Shown here: in pieces, positions 9,983 through 19,577 of the stretch
Numbering within the stretch: the stretch's first letter is position 1
Layout of the letters: each line of letters starts with the position of its first letter
NCBI GenBank assembly: GCA_012513915.1
Contig: JAAZBG010000183.1
Span: 1 to 64,000, forward strand
Direction of reading: 5' to 3'
DNA from: Fibrobacter sp.
Lineage (GTDB): Bacteria; Fibrobacterota; Chitinivibrionia; Chitinivibrionales; Chitinispirillaceae
DNA length: 64,000 nucleotides
The notes under the pieces: model-generated
What the model was told of the DNA's origin: nothing
Seen by the model: the letters and a program-made list of their open reading frames with translations, nothing else
Databases searched by the model: none
Made by a program: the position numbers and the translations under genes

Positions 9983-10351
9983 TTATTTCAATACTTTTTC
10001 AAGCAGACCTTTCACTGTATCTCCGCCTTTTGATTGTGCAAATGATAAAATTACCGGAACAAATTTACTTATCATAGCAGGATCGAGGTTAAGTTTTTTT
10101 AGGCCGCCAGCAAGTGAAGCAAGATTGCCAAGATCACTTTTTCCTCCAGTGAGTGATGAAACAAGACTGCCAATTCCACCGGCAGAAGGTGCTGATGACA
10201 GCAATTTATCAGTATCAGGAATCGATCCTGAAATTTTGCTGAAATCGGCCCCAAGTTTATCTTTCGCCAATTTTAGCAAAAGCCCTGCACCACCGGATGC
10301 TTGCGTGTCGGAGACACCAAGTTGACTTTTTAACAATTCAACTAATTCCAT
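9983..10351 (-). CDS. DUF2780 (VcgC/VcgE-like) small protein
   Basis: 122 residues with no signal peptide. The sequence matches the DUF2780 pattern as I recall it: SQLGVSDTQASGGAGLLLKLAK at the N-terminus, a Gly/Ser-rich middle (SAGGIGSLVSSLTGG) and LDPAMISKFVPVILSFAQSKGG near the end. Function is unknown in the family. The ATG has a good AAAGGG ribosome binding site. The gene lies downstream of the KamA gene on the same strand, but two hairpins (10537-10579 and 10406-10448) sit in the 238-base gap, so it is probably transcribed on its own. Soluble, possibly amphipathic. Confidence 0.8.
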   Translation of the reverse strand: MELVELLKSQLGVSDTQASGGAGLLLKLAKDKLGADFSKISGSIPDTDKLLSSAPSAGGIGSLVSSLTGGKSDLGNLASLAGGLKKLNLDPAMISKFVPVILSFAQSKGGDTVKGLLEKVLK

Positions 10352-10405
10352 TTTTAAACCCTTTCATCTAGGATATGTGTGAAATAATGGAAGAAAATAA
10401 ATCAG

Positions 10406-10448
10406 TAAACAAATGGTACTGGCAGCTGGGTAGCTGCACATTTGTTTA
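10406..10448 (-). terminator. Two-tier hairpin upstream of DUF2780-like gene
   Basis: Outer arms TAAACAAATG (10406-10415) and CATTTGTTTA (10439-10448) are perfectly complementary. They enclose an inner stem GCAGCT/AGCTGC (10422-10427 with 10432-10437) with a GGGT loop. It lies between the KamA stop and the DUF2780-like start on the minus strand, and a T-rich stretch follows in that direction. It could be a second terminator for the KamA transcript or a 5' leader structure. Confidence 0.5.
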
Positions 10449-10536
10449 TGTACATCAGTTTATCATAAATGTGAAATCAGGTCATCATAAATAATGATTG
10501 TTTTTAAGAATATTGATACTGTGTCAAAATTCGGTA

Positions 10537-10579
10537 AATTCTTTTAACCACCACTAATTTAATACTGGTTAAAAGAATT
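10537..10579 (-). terminator. 14-bp inverted repeat just after KamA stop
   Basis: AATTCTTTTAACCA (10537-10550) and TGGTTAAAAGAATT (10566-10579) are perfect complements with a 15-base loop, beginning 11 bases past the KamA stop codon. The stem is AT-rich and lacks a strong T-tail, so termination strength is uncertain. Confidence 0.6.
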
Positions 10580-10589
10580 GTACTCAAAC

Positions 10590-12398
10590 TTAGAAGTAAT
10601 ACCAGATTGAGTCGTAATCGGCAGGATTTTCGCCGTCATTGTACAACCGAAGTAGGTAATCGTAAATCGGAACATCAGTATAAAGGTAGGTATCTACAAG
10701 GGAATGGCGGGACTCCCAGGGAAAGAACCTGTATATACGCGAACCATCCGATTTTATCATAATTGGCTCATGATCCTGCCATGCACGCAGATGCGATTTC
10801 CCTAAACGTGGAACATTGAATACAGGTTCATCGGTTCTTACCAGGCCTGGAAGAAGACGCGCCTCTTCTTTGCGTTCCTGTTGAATTCGGGCCATCGGTA
10901 CACGAAAATCGATAGTTTCTTCTTTACCTTTGGTGTTAAACGAGTAGTAAGGATCAAGGCCACTGACTTTACATGTTTTCCTTAGAAATGCTGTTTCAAA
11001 ACGATGACTGTTATAATAGGTGAAAACCTGTTGATTATAAATATTTATTCCAGCCCGTTTAAGTCGTTGAACCGCATTAAGAACATCAGGTGTTATTTCA
11101 AAGGGGTGTTCGCAATGAGTCATTAACGCGATCTCCCTGGTTCCCCATTGGTGATATTTTTCAAAAATCGAAACGAGTTCTTTGGTAAATCTGAAGGGAA
11201 GTGTAACTAATGTACGGGTACCAATACGAATCCGTTCGATATGAGCAATAGAAGCTAAGGATGAGATGATCCATTCTAAATAGTTGTCATCCAGCGTTAG
11301 CGGGTCGCCACCGGTAAGTATCACTTCACTAATTTTTTTGTTTTCAGCTATCCATTTAATTGCATCGCTTATCTTACTTTTTGAAATGACAGCATCGTTA
11401 ATTCCGGTTATTTCCCAGTTTCTTTGGCAATAAACACAGATTTGCGGACAGGAATCAAATGGTTTTAGTATTACGATTTTGGAATATCGTCTGGTAACTC
11501 CGCTAATAGGACTGCAGCTCTGCTCGTCCATATAATCATTGCTTTCACCTTTTTGACGAGTCATATGAATCTGATCGCAGTAGTTCTTTGATGGAATAAC
11601 CTGAGCCCTTATTGCACGATCGTGTTTAGTTCTGCCTGATTTGTTAAACAGTGTAAGGTAATAAGGAGTGATCTGTACAGGTATACCATATTCCTTGGCT
11701 GCATCTATTCCTTCAATTTCATCCTGTTCCAATGTAACAAACTGCTCAACAGTGGTTCTGTCTGTGATAATATTGCGTATCTGCCAGCGGTAATCATTCC
11801 ACATCTGCTCTGTTGCGTTAAGAGTCTTAAGAATTGCTTTTTTTACTTCACAATTATTTTCAACAATATCCGGATCAGTCCCTTTTTTAAACTTCAGGAA
11901 TGCATCGTCTAAAAGTTGTGCATAACTATCAAGACGATCAAATCGATTCGTAGATGCTGAAATTTTATCAGAAGTCTGGTTGAACATATATCTGTTTGTA
12001 GAAAGATTCATACCCTGAAGAAGATAAATAAACTCGCAATAAAATCCTTTACTTGTTTTAGCTATAATCTCCTTATTCTCCTGTGCACTCCCGATTAAAA
12101 TTTCAAGCGCACTGCACTTAGTGATCCTTTCATTTTCCGCCCGGAAAATATCTTTAAGTACACGCATACAATCTTTCGCACAATCGCGATCAATAATATG
12201 AGCTGTGGCTGCAAATTCATCTGATAACATGTCAAAATATTTATACTCGAATTTTTCAATGTGTGTAAAAATTTTTTTGCGAGTTGTGGCAATGTCGGTA
12301 GATTCTTTTAGAAGCTCATAAAAAACTGGATCAGATTTCCAAAGTTCATCAAGTAATTTTTGCAATGATAAATGGTGTAACTGTGAAAAATGGATCAT
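10590..12398 (-). CDS. KamA-family radical SAM protein (lysine/glutamate 2,3-aminomutase-like)
   Basis: 602 residues. Aminomutases of this family use a [4Fe-4S] cluster, S-adenosylmethionine and PLP to move the alpha-amino group of lysine or glutamate to the beta carbon. The cluster motif is clear as CPQICVYC (C317, C321, C324), followed by the SAM-binding VILTGGDPLTLDD. Near the C-terminus VPRLGKSHLRAW stands where the PLP-lysine motif of LAM normally is (GGGGK type), so the Gly-rich part is not conserved although a Lys remains. An N-terminal extension of about 200 residues makes it longer than classical LAM. The ATG start has a perfect AAGGAG. Substrate is unknown; beta-lysine or beta-glutamate as compatible solutes are possible. 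Confidence 0.88.
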   Translation of the reverse strand: MIHFSQLHHLSLQKLLDELWKSDPVFYELLKESTDIATTRKKIFTHIEKFEYKYFDMLSDEFAATAHIIDRDCAKDCMRVLKDIFRAENERITKCSALEILIGSAQENKEIIAKTSKGFYCEFIYLLQGMNLSTNRYMFNQTSDKISASTNRFDRLDSYAQLLDDAFLKFKKGTDPDIVENNCEVKKAILKTLNATEQMWNDYRWQIRNIITDRTTVEQFVTLEQDEIEGIDAAKEYGIPVQITPYYLTLFNKSGRTKHDRAIRAQVIPSKNYCDQIHMTRQKGESNDYMDEQSCSPISGVTRRYSKIVILKPFDSCPQICVYCQRNWEITGINDAVISKSKISDAIKWIAENKKISEVILTGGDPLTLDDNYLEWIISSLASIAHIERIRIGTRTLVTLPFRFTKELVSIFEKYHQWGTREIALMTHCEHPFEITPDVLNAVQRLKRAGINIYNQQVFTYYNSHRFETAFLRKTCKVSGLDPYYSFNTKGKEETIDFRVPMARIQQERKEEARLLPGLVRTDEPVFNVPRLGKSHLRAWQDHEPIMIKSDGSRIYRFFPWESRHSLVDTYLYTDVPIYDYLLRLYNDGENPADYDSIWYYF

Positions 12399-12425
12399 AA
12401 TCCAAGCTCCTTATGAAGAATGGTG

Positions 12426-12515
12426 AAAAAAAACCACAGACTGATTTTTTAGATTAAGTCTCGAAATTAAAATTCACGTGTTAATGAAACCACTGAAAGT
12501 GGAGCTGTCAGTCTG
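12426..12515 (-). promoter_or_regulatory. Possible attenuator-like leader upstream of KamA gene
   Basis: Read on the minus strand, the leader contains CAGACTGA (12508-12515) and, about 63 bases later, its exact complement TCAGTCTG (12437-12444), followed at once by GTGG and T8 (12426-12433). In between sits a small CCACT/AGTGG hairpin. Further upstream, CAGTCCG (around 12551-12557) could compete for the first arm. This resembles a leader terminator. I do not recognise a known riboswitch class. Confidence 0.35.
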
Positions 12516-13041
12516 AGCTGCCTGCAAAAACGGACTGAAACAATCCAGGCGATGAACAAAACAACTGCACAAATGCAATATAAACAATTATCATCGGATG
12601 TAAAACCTTTTTTTAGGATAATTCTTATAAGTGATTATATTAGAAGAAAATAACAATTAAATAAGTGCTGTGGCGAAGAACTAAAAGGCTTTGATTTGTG
12701 GACTAATTTCCATATCTGGTCGTCGCGTGCCGGTCAAAACAGCGTATTTTAATGTCGATTATCAGGCATTCGTACAGATTGTGTGTGCAGGTAGGGGGGG
12801 GAGTCTCTTAGGTTGATACTCGTATAATTAGAAAAAATCAAACCTGAAATCGTCTCTCTCTCTCGAGTCTTTTCAGACGTTTTTAATCCAATTGTAGTTG
12901 GTCACCGTTTTTTTTTATTATAAAATTACATAAATATAGGCTATCTGAAATTTTTAATATAAAATCATAATTAGAAATTATTTAAAATGCATCTAAGTGA
13001 TATTTTCTGTTGCATTAAAATAGGATGGTATTGTTTACAAT
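12516..13041. other. Intergenic region between divergent KamA and chemoreceptor genes
   Basis: About 525 bases that should contain both promoters. There is a G8 run near 12795 and a CT-repeat with flanking CGTCT/AGACG (about 12852-12880) followed by TTTTT on the plus strand, a weak hairpin. No gene is visible. Confidence 0.35.
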
Positions 13042-15318
13042 ATGGAAACAGCAAAAAATAATTCACAGAGGCTTAATGTAGCGTTTTTCATAGAACAGTC
13101 AACTGGCAATGGAGGATTCCAGGATGCGGTCTGGGGCGGGGTGTCAAGTGCTGCAAAAAAATATGATATCAACCTGTTTTCCATTGCCGGTGGCTCGATA
13201 GATACATCACCATATAATCCCTACGAAATAAACCGCAATTTCGTATACGATCTTGTCAATAAAAAAAATATTGACGGAATAATCACAAGCTGCACGGTAA
13301 AAAACTTCATTACCCTGGAGAGATTCAGGGAGTTTGCAGGACATTTTTCAGGATTACCGCTTATAAGCATTGTTGGTCCAATTGATGGCTATTCGGATGT
13401 TCATGTAGACAACAAAAGCGGGATGAAAGAATTGATTAAGCACATGATTGTGCAACATGGATGCAAGAATCTAGCATTCATTACTGGATCACAGGGCAAC
13501 CCCGATGCTGAGGAAAGGTTCAATGTTTACAAAGAAGTGCTTTTAGCAAACGGACATCAATTCAGACCGGAACTTGTATTCAACGGAGTTTTTGATGAGG
13601 CATCAGGAGAGAAAGCCGCTGATTATTTCTTTAAAGAAAACAAATTTGAAATAGATTTTATTATAGCGTCAAATGATGCGATGGCTTTTGGAGCACTAAA
13701 CAGGGCCAGAGAATTGGGGAAAAAAATTCCTGATGATATTTCTATTACAGGTTTCGATGATACAAGTGAAGCCGCGGCTTACAATCCATCACTTACAACA
13801 GTCAAACAGGATTTTGCTGACATGGCGTCAAAAGCAGTAGAAATGCTTATTGATATGATTCATGGTAAAACTTTTGTTGAATCTGTTTCGGTTCCTGCAA
13901 AACTCATCATACGCCAGTCATGCGGTTGCTATTCAAAAGAGATACTTCAGGCTAATATTGAAAATTTACCAGTAAAAAATAAAAAGATGAAGCAGAAACA
14001 TTTTAAAATCAGCGATGAAATTTTCAATAAGGTAGCGGAATTAATTACGGGCATCGACCAGCGGTTAATAACTGATACAATCCAGTGCTACTTTGATGAG
14101 ATAAATGGTGGTATGAAAGGTTTGTTTCTTACAAAACTCAAAGAAATGTTAAATGAGATTATTAGGATTAATCGTGATCCGTTTGAATTACAGAATGTTA
14201 TTTCACTTATCAGAACAGAGACATTTTTAGCCTTTGATGATAAAATCAAATGCTTAACCGCTGACAATCTAATAAATCAAGCACGCGTTTTTATTGGTGA
14301 AATGTCGAAGCAGATAAAGGATTTCAATAAAATTATTTCTGAAAAACAATCCAGAGCTTTGAGAGATGCCGGACTGGCATTGATAACAGCATTCGATTTT
14401 GAAAGTTTAAAAGAATCATTAATCAACCAGCTTCCAGGGCTCAATATTCCTTCGTTTTATATCTATCGTATCAATGATGCTAAAGGATACGAAAGTGAAT
14501 CCCGCTTGTACGTCGGTTACAGGGATGGGAATGTAATGCATGGAAATGCTGAATACAGATCGCATTCACTGCCGGAACCGGAATTGTTACCCCAGGGCAG
14601 GAGATTTACTTTTGCGGTTCATCCTCTTAGTTTTAAGGATAAAAAACTTGGATATGCACTTTTTGAGCTGGGGCCGGAAGATGGTGCACTCTTCGATACG
14701 CTGCAGGGACAGATTTCGAGCTCACTAATGGGTTCAGAATTGTTACTTCAAATGCAGAATACTGAAAAAATTCTCACGAAACGAAGTACAAACATACAGG
14801 AACTTGTTACACCAATGATTGACTCCATAAGAAAAATTCATATGATGACCGGAGAAAAACTGGGGACGATCGGAGAATTGATCAATCTTACTAAAGAGAA
14901 TAATGAAAAATTGAAATCTGCAAGTTTACTGATTGAGGAAATGGGGAATAAAATATTTAAGATGATGGATGCCGTTAAAGCGATCAATTCAGTCTCTTCA
15001 GCAGTCAACATCCTGGCTTTAAATACTACAATAGAGGCAGCTCATGCCGGAGCACATGGAAAGGGATTTTCTGTCATTGCGGGGGAAATCCGGAAACTTT
15101 CAACATCAGTTAAAAACAACACAGGACAAATCGAACGTTTGCTCAACGATATCCGTACCAATTTAGAGAATTCTAAAAAAGCGGACAAGGATAGCCAGGA
15201 AACATTCACGAGGCTCGAAAAAGATGTTATCAATGTGTCCGGTACATTAAAGGAAACGATCATCGAACTTGAAAATCTGTCAAAAAATAGCAGTAAAATA
15301 CTTGACGTGATGAAATAA
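13042..15318 (+). CDS. Soluble chemoreceptor with LacI/GalR-type (Peripla_BP_3) sensor and MCP signalling tip
   Basis: 758 residues with no signal peptide and no membrane segment, so cytoplasmic. Residues about 10-300 match the ligand-binding core of LacI-family regulators (VAFFIEQSTGNGGFQDAVW..., the IIASNDAMAFGAL and ISITGFDDTSEAA motifs), but no helix-turn-helix precedes it. The core ends at a SCGCYSK segment typical of sugar-sensing versions fused to signalling domains. A helical middle and a GAF-like region (~430-570) follow. The C-terminus carries an MCP hairpin tip around residues 655-690 (VNILALNTTIEAAHAG, GKGFSVIAGEIRKLS). Inferred role: feeding intracellular metabolite, perhaps sugar, levels into CheA/CheW. 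The MCP domain is short on its N-side. The start has a distant ribosome binding site, so a few residues could be wrong. Confidence 0.85.
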   Translation: METAKNNSQRLNVAFFIEQSTGNGGFQDAVWGGVSSAAKKYDINLFSIAGGSIDTSPYNPYEINRNFVYDLVNKKNIDGIITSCTVKNFITLERFREFAGHFSGLPLISIVGPIDGYSDVHVDNKSGMKELIKHMIVQHGCKNLAFITGSQGNPDAEERFNVYKEVLLANGHQFRPELVFNGVFDEASGEKAADYFFKENKFEIDFIIASNDAMAFGALNRARELGKKIPDDISITGFDDTSEAAAYNPSLTTVKQDFADMASKAVEMLIDMIHGKTFVESVSVPAKLIIRQSCGCYSKEILQANIENLPVKNKKMKQKHFKISDEIFNKVAELITGIDQRLITDTIQCYFDEINGGMKGLFLTKLKEMLNEIIRINRDPFELQNVISLIRTETFLAFDDKIKCLTADNLINQARVFIGEMSKQIKDFNKIISEKQSRALRDAGLALITAFDFESLKESLINQLPGLNIPSFYIYRINDAKGYESESRLYVGYRDGNVMHGNAEYRSHSLPEPELLPQGRRFTFAVHPLSFKDKKLGYALFELGPEDGALFDTLQGQISSSLMGSELLLQMQNTEKILTKRSTNIQELVTPMIDSIRKIHMMTGEKLGTIGELINLTKENNEKLKSASLLIEEMGNKIFKMMDAVKAINSVSSAVNILALNTTIEAAHAGAHGKGFSVIAGEIRKLSTSVKNNTGQIERLLNDIRTNLENSKKADKDSQETFTRLEKDVINVSGTLKETIIELENLSKNSSKILDVMK

Positions 15319-15559
15319 TGAACATTTTACAAAATCTCTCATAAATATTTTACAGCAATACCTGATTTTGGGTGATATCGATAAATTGAAGATCTATTGC
15401 AGGTTAAAAGAGTAAATGACGAAAACTATCATAAATTTCTCAGTAAATTAATAATTAACTCTAAAATTGTTTGTTAAAAATAATGCCGGTATTATATACT
15501 CTTTTACTATAAATTAATAACTTAGAGATCTTTTTTAACAAAACGGAGTTTTCGGGTAA

Positions 15560-18391
15560 ATGTATGATAAAAATATAAACGATGTTGAAAAATCTCCTTA
15601 TGATGAGCTTTTTCGCCAGATATTTAAAACAACACCACTTGCATACGTGGTAATTGATATAACCGGAAACACCATTATTGATGTAAACAATTCATTTACA
15701 GCGATTTCAGGTTATAAACGTGATGAATTGGTTAATAAACCGGCAGATACACTTACTATCCTGATGAAGGATAGTGACTTTGATTTTATACAGGATAATG
15801 TTTCGGATTGCTACAGTAATAAAAGTACAAAAAAAAATATAAAGTGCAAAAATGGAGAAACAAAAACTGTATTGGTTATGAAAGAAACGATTGTTCTTGA
15901 GCAGAAAACATACTTTCTCCTGACAATTGAAGATATCACCAATCGCATAAATGCAGAAATGAAACTACGGGAAAGTGAAAACCGACTGCGTACTTTAAGT
16001 GATAAATTGCCTGGTGGAATGGTGTATGAATTAGATATAGGAGAAGATGGAAAAGATAGGAAATTCCTTTATGTAAGTGAAGGAGTTAGAACGTTGCATG
16101 GGATTTCTCCGGAAGAGGCACTTAAAGACTCCTCTCTGGTTTTCAATCATATTGTCAAGGATGACCTGAGTGTAGTTTCTGAAAATGAGGATGCTGCACT
16201 GAAAAACATGGGGGTTTTTAAAGCGGAAACTCGTGTCAGAATGCCATCTGGTGAGATACGACACAGGCTTACCATTTCAACACTGCGTCGGCTTTCAAAC
16301 AATCATATTGTAAGTGATGGATTGGAAATTGATATCACTGACAGAAAACGTAATGAGAACCTGCTTGCACTTGAGCATTCACTTGCCATACAGCTTAATA
16401 ATGCAAACAGTACACAAGCCTGGTTAAAACTCTGTCTTGATGCAGCGATAAATGCTTCTGAAATGGATTGCGGTGCAATATATCTTGTCAACGAACACGA
16501 TAAAAGCCTTTCATTGGCAGTTCATCAGGGAGTCACTGAGGAATTTACTGCAGCCACAACCAATTATGATGCAACAAGTATGAATACACAGATCGTGCTT
16601 GACGGACATCCGGTATACATTGCATACGATAATATCAATACATTTGGAAGTTTTCCTGATAATGAAAAAATCCGTACATTAGGAGTTATTCCTGTTACAC
16701 ATGAAAACCATGTTATAGGATGTATGAACATAGGTTCGCATGTTCGTGATGATATTCCGGCATATGCCAGAACAGTGCTTGAAACAATTGCAAGTCGTGT
16801 AGGTTCCAGTATTGTTCAGTTGAAGACCGAAGAAGCGCTTCGTGAAAGTGAAGAAAAGCACAGAAGTATTGTTGAACAGTTCTCTGAAGGACTGATTCTG
16901 ACCGATGAAAATGGTCAGATACTTGAATGGAACAATGCATGCGAAAAAATATCCGGAATAGAAAGGGCGGCAGTTCTTGGTAGAACTATCTGGGATCTCA
17001 GTGACGACATAATTCCGCAGGAATTCAATACACCGAAAAACCGCGCAAAAATTGAAAACACGGTGAGTCAATTTTGCAATCCCGGTGTGTCCGAAGTAAT
17101 GAATAAGGTTGCAGAAGGGATATTTATACGGGCTGATGGTCAAAATCGTAATTTCAGACAGACGATGTTCCGAATACCAAATAAAAACAGTTTTCTTTTT
17201 GCGTCAATTCTTGAAGACACTACCGAGAGGAAAAAAACTGAAGAGACAATACAAAAATCACAGAGACTTGAATCGCTTGGCATTCTGGCAGGTGGAATTG
17301 CCCATGATTTTAACAATCTGCTCGGTGGAATCTATGGGTACATTGATCTGGCATATTCCGAAACCAGAGATGAGAAGGCTTGTAAATATCTAAAATCTAC
17401 ACTCTCCACGATTGACCGTGCAAGAGCTCTTACAACACAGCTTCTGACTTTTGCCAAGGGCGGATCACCGATTAGAGATGTATCTGCACTTGTACCATTG
17501 CTTCAGGAAACAGTTGAATTTGCTCTCAGAGGGTCGAATTGTAATGCTGCATTTACTATTGACAAAAATTTATGGCAGTGTAATATTGACAAAAATCAGA
17601 TAAGTCAGGTTATTGAAAACATAACAATTAACGCGCAGCAGGCAATGCCTGGTGGCGGAACTATTGAAATATCTGCAGAAAACATAACGTTGAACGATTC
17701 AGTTCATCCGCTTCTATCGTCAGGTAACTATGTTAAAGTGTCAATTAAAGACAACGGTACAGGAATTGCAAAGAATGTACTACCCCATATTTTTGATCCT
17801 TTTTATTCTACAAAACCAAAAGGCTATGGTCTTGGCCTGGCAACAAGCTATTCAATAATAACTCGCCACGATGGCTGTATTGAAGTTGATTCAGAGGTTG
17901 ACCAAGGAAGTACGTTTCATTTATACCTGCCGGCGACTCCGGAATCAACAGCCGTTCTTCCGACTCAGACAAACAGGCATACAGGCAGCGGTGTATTTAT
18001 TATTGTTGATGATGAAGAGGTTGTGCGTAACACAACAAGTTCGATGCTTAAACTTATGGGATATTCTACAGTTTGCATCAGTGAAGGTAGGACGGCGCTT
18101 GATTACTACGAAAAAGAACGCAACGCCGGACATCCTGTAACCGCATTTATCGTTGATCTGACCATCCCGGCGGGGATGGGTGGAAAAGAGATTGTTAACG
18201 AAATCAGAAAATTCAACAGCAGCATACCGGTGTTTGCAATGAGCGGCTATGCTGATGATGCTGTTATGACAGATCCATCTGAATACGGCTTTACTGCAAG
18301 CATCGCCAAACCATTTATGATTGTCCAGCTTTCAGCAATGCTGGATAGAACATTGTCAAATAGTAACAAAATAGCATTAAATCCTACCTGA
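15560..18391 (+). CDS. Hybrid sensor histidine kinase (PAS-PAS-GAF-PAS-HisKA-HATPase-REC)
   Basis: 943 residues, cytoplasmic, no membrane helix. Order: PAS (~14-130, ending in an EDITNRINAE-type linker), PAS (~145-265), GAF (~285-425, GCMNIGSHV), PAS (~435-570), then the phosphoacceptor segment GGIAHDFNNLLGG with H582. A HATPase_c domain follows, with N-box ENITINAQQAMPGGG and the KPKGYGLGLATSY box. The C-terminal receiver domain (VDDEEVV) has acceptor D866 in IVDLTIP. The receiver is probably a phosphate sink or relay, since no output domain or HPt is present. It follows the chemoreceptor by 241 bases on the same strand. Its 3' end overlaps the convergent GGR gene by 8 bases. The signal is unknown. 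Confidence 0.93.
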   Translation: MYDKNINDVEKSPYDELFRQIFKTTPLAYVVIDITGNTIIDVNNSFTAISGYKRDELVNKPADTLTILMKDSDFDFIQDNVSDCYSNKSTKKNIKCKNGETKTVLVMKETIVLEQKTYFLLTIEDITNRINAEMKLRESENRLRTLSDKLPGGMVYELDIGEDGKDRKFLYVSEGVRTLHGISPEEALKDSSLVFNHIVKDDLSVVSENEDAALKNMGVFKAETRVRMPSGEIRHRLTISTLRRLSNNHIVSDGLEIDITDRKRNENLLALEHSLAIQLNNANSTQAWLKLCLDAAINASEMDCGAIYLVNEHDKSLSLAVHQGVTEEFTAATTNYDATSMNTQIVLDGHPVYIAYDNINTFGSFPDNEKIRTLGVIPVTHENHVIGCMNIGSHVRDDIPAYARTVLETIASRVGSSIVQLKTEEALRESEEKHRSIVEQFSEGLILTDENGQILEWNNACEKISGIERAAVLGRTIWDLSDDIIPQEFNTPKNRAKIENTVSQFCNPGVSEVMNKVAEGIFIRADGQNRNFRQTMFRIPNKNSFLFASILEDTTERKKTEETIQKSQRLESLGILAGGIAHDFNNLLGGIYGYIDLAYSETRDEKACKYLKSTLSTIDRARALTTQLLTFAKGGSPIRDVSALVPLLQETVEFALRGSNCNAAFTIDKNLWQCNIDKNQISQVIENITINAQQAMPGGGTIEISAENITLNDSVHPLLSSGNYVKVSIKDNGTGIAKNVLPHIFDPFYSTKPKGYGLGLATSYSIITRHDGCIEVDSEVDQGSTFHLYLPATPESTAVLPTQTNRHTGSGVFIIVDDEEVVRNTTSSMLKLMGYSTVCISEGRTALDYYEKERNAGHPVTAFIVDLTIPAGMGGKEIVNEIRKFNSSIPVFAMSGYADDAVMTDPSEYGFTASIAKPFMIVQLSAMLDRTLSNSNKIALNPT

Positions 18392-19544
18392 AAAGCAGAA
18401 ACGCTTTGTATAAAAGAACAGGATGCTTTGCAAATGTTTTGAGGAATACCCGCAGGTAGTTGATCTTTTCAGGATTTTCTTTTGAAAGAGATTGTGCTAT
18501 TCTGTTAAGAAATGCATCGCTTCCGTTTTTAGCAAGGAACTCTTTTAATTTGTAGGAACGTTCCTGCTGTTTACCAAACTTTTTCTTCCAGGTACGCTCA
18601 TATTCATCAAGTGCTGCATAATTAACATTACCGTTATTAAGTGCCTTTGATGCAACCGAGCCTGCAAGCTTTCCTGCGAATAGCGAGAAACTGATACCGC
18701 CGCCACTAAGCGCGTTAACCTGCCGTGCAGCATCACCAACAATCATAACACCATCGTTAGAAAGCGGTTTCAACCATTTTCCTACCGGAACACCGCCGCA
18801 ATGATAATTATACACACGTGCGGCAGGGAACTCTTTTTCAATAAATTTATCAAGCAGTTTGCGTGCAAACCCCGGATTACTGTGATCACCAGAAATTGCC
18901 AGACCCACATTAGCTTCACCATTACCACGAGGAAAAACCCAGGCATATCCACCCGGTGCAACAGCTGAACCGGTATAAAAAACACACGATTCTTTATCAA
19001 TAAAAGGGGAGACCACCCGTGCAAACGCTGATGTTTCCAGATCCTTGAGGTCAAGTTTTGTATTCCATCCAAGACAACGGGCAATCTTTGACTCGACGCC
19101 ATCAGCAATAATGACGATTTTCGCAGTTATTGACACATCAGTTGTTACCATCGTATATGTTTTGTCAGTATTTTGTTTGACAGATAAAACTGTAGTACCG
19201 GAAAAAATCCGTGTACCGGCTTTTTCTGCCATTTTTACAAGATCAGCATCCATTTTTTCCCTGTCAAGGATGAAGCTTTCTTCAACATTGGCAAGTTGTA
19301 CTTTAATGCCGGATGGCGATACCATCACGGAACGTTTTACGGTAGCTTTAATCCACTCCTGGCGCGGTTCAATATACCGCATCAGCCCCTTTTTTCCAAT
19401 ACCCTCACCGCATCGCACCGGTATTCCAAACTCGGTTTTACGTTCAATCAGACAGACAGAGACACCATCCCTGCAAGCATTCAGTGCCGACATTGATCCT
19501 GCAGGACCACCACCAACAACAGCTATATCAAATGAATTTTCCAT
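18384..19544 (-). CDS. Geranylgeranyl reductase family flavoprotein
   Basis: 386 residues. FAD enzyme of the geranylgeranyl reductase/ChlP family, which saturates double bonds of isoprenoid chains. An N-terminal Rossmann motif (AVVGGGPAGS) binds FAD; IPVRCGEGI matches the conserved Cys-Gly-Glu region; GGYAWVFPRGNGEANVGL matches the YxWxFP isoprenoid-channel motif; GDAARQVNALSGGGI is the second FAD motif. The ATG at 19544 is preferred over 19550 because AGAG lies six bases before it. It is the last gene of an operon with a ferredoxin 33 bases upstream; archaeal GGRs can use such a ferredoxin as electron donor. With the two UbiA genes this implies prenylated then reduced lipids or quinones. The exact substrate cannot be read from sequence. 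Confidence 0.9.
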   Translation of the reverse strand: MENSFDIAVVGGGPAGSMSALNACRDGVSVCLIERKTEFGIPVRCGEGIGKKGLMRYIEPRQEWIKATVKRSVMVSPSGIKVQLANVEESFILDREKMDADLVKMAEKAGTRIFSGTTVLSVKQNTDKTYTMVTTDVSITAKIVIIADGVESKIARCLGWNTKLDLKDLETSAFARVVSPFIDKESCVFYTGSAVAPGGYAWVFPRGNGEANVGLAISGDHSNPGFARKLLDKFIEKEFPAARVYNYHCGGVPVGKWLKPLSNDGVMIVGDAARQVNALSGGGISFSLFAGKLAGSVASKALNNGNVNYAALDEYERTWKKKFGKQQERSYKLKEFLAKNGSDAFLNRIAQSLSKENPEKINYLRVFLKTFAKHPVLLYKAFLLFR

Positions 19545-19577
19545 ACACATCTCTTTTGTAATTCAAACATACAGTAG

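Noticed and set aside
15042-15263. Minus-strand frame inside the chemoreceptor
   Set aside because: Mirror of the MCP coding sequence; no independent evidence.
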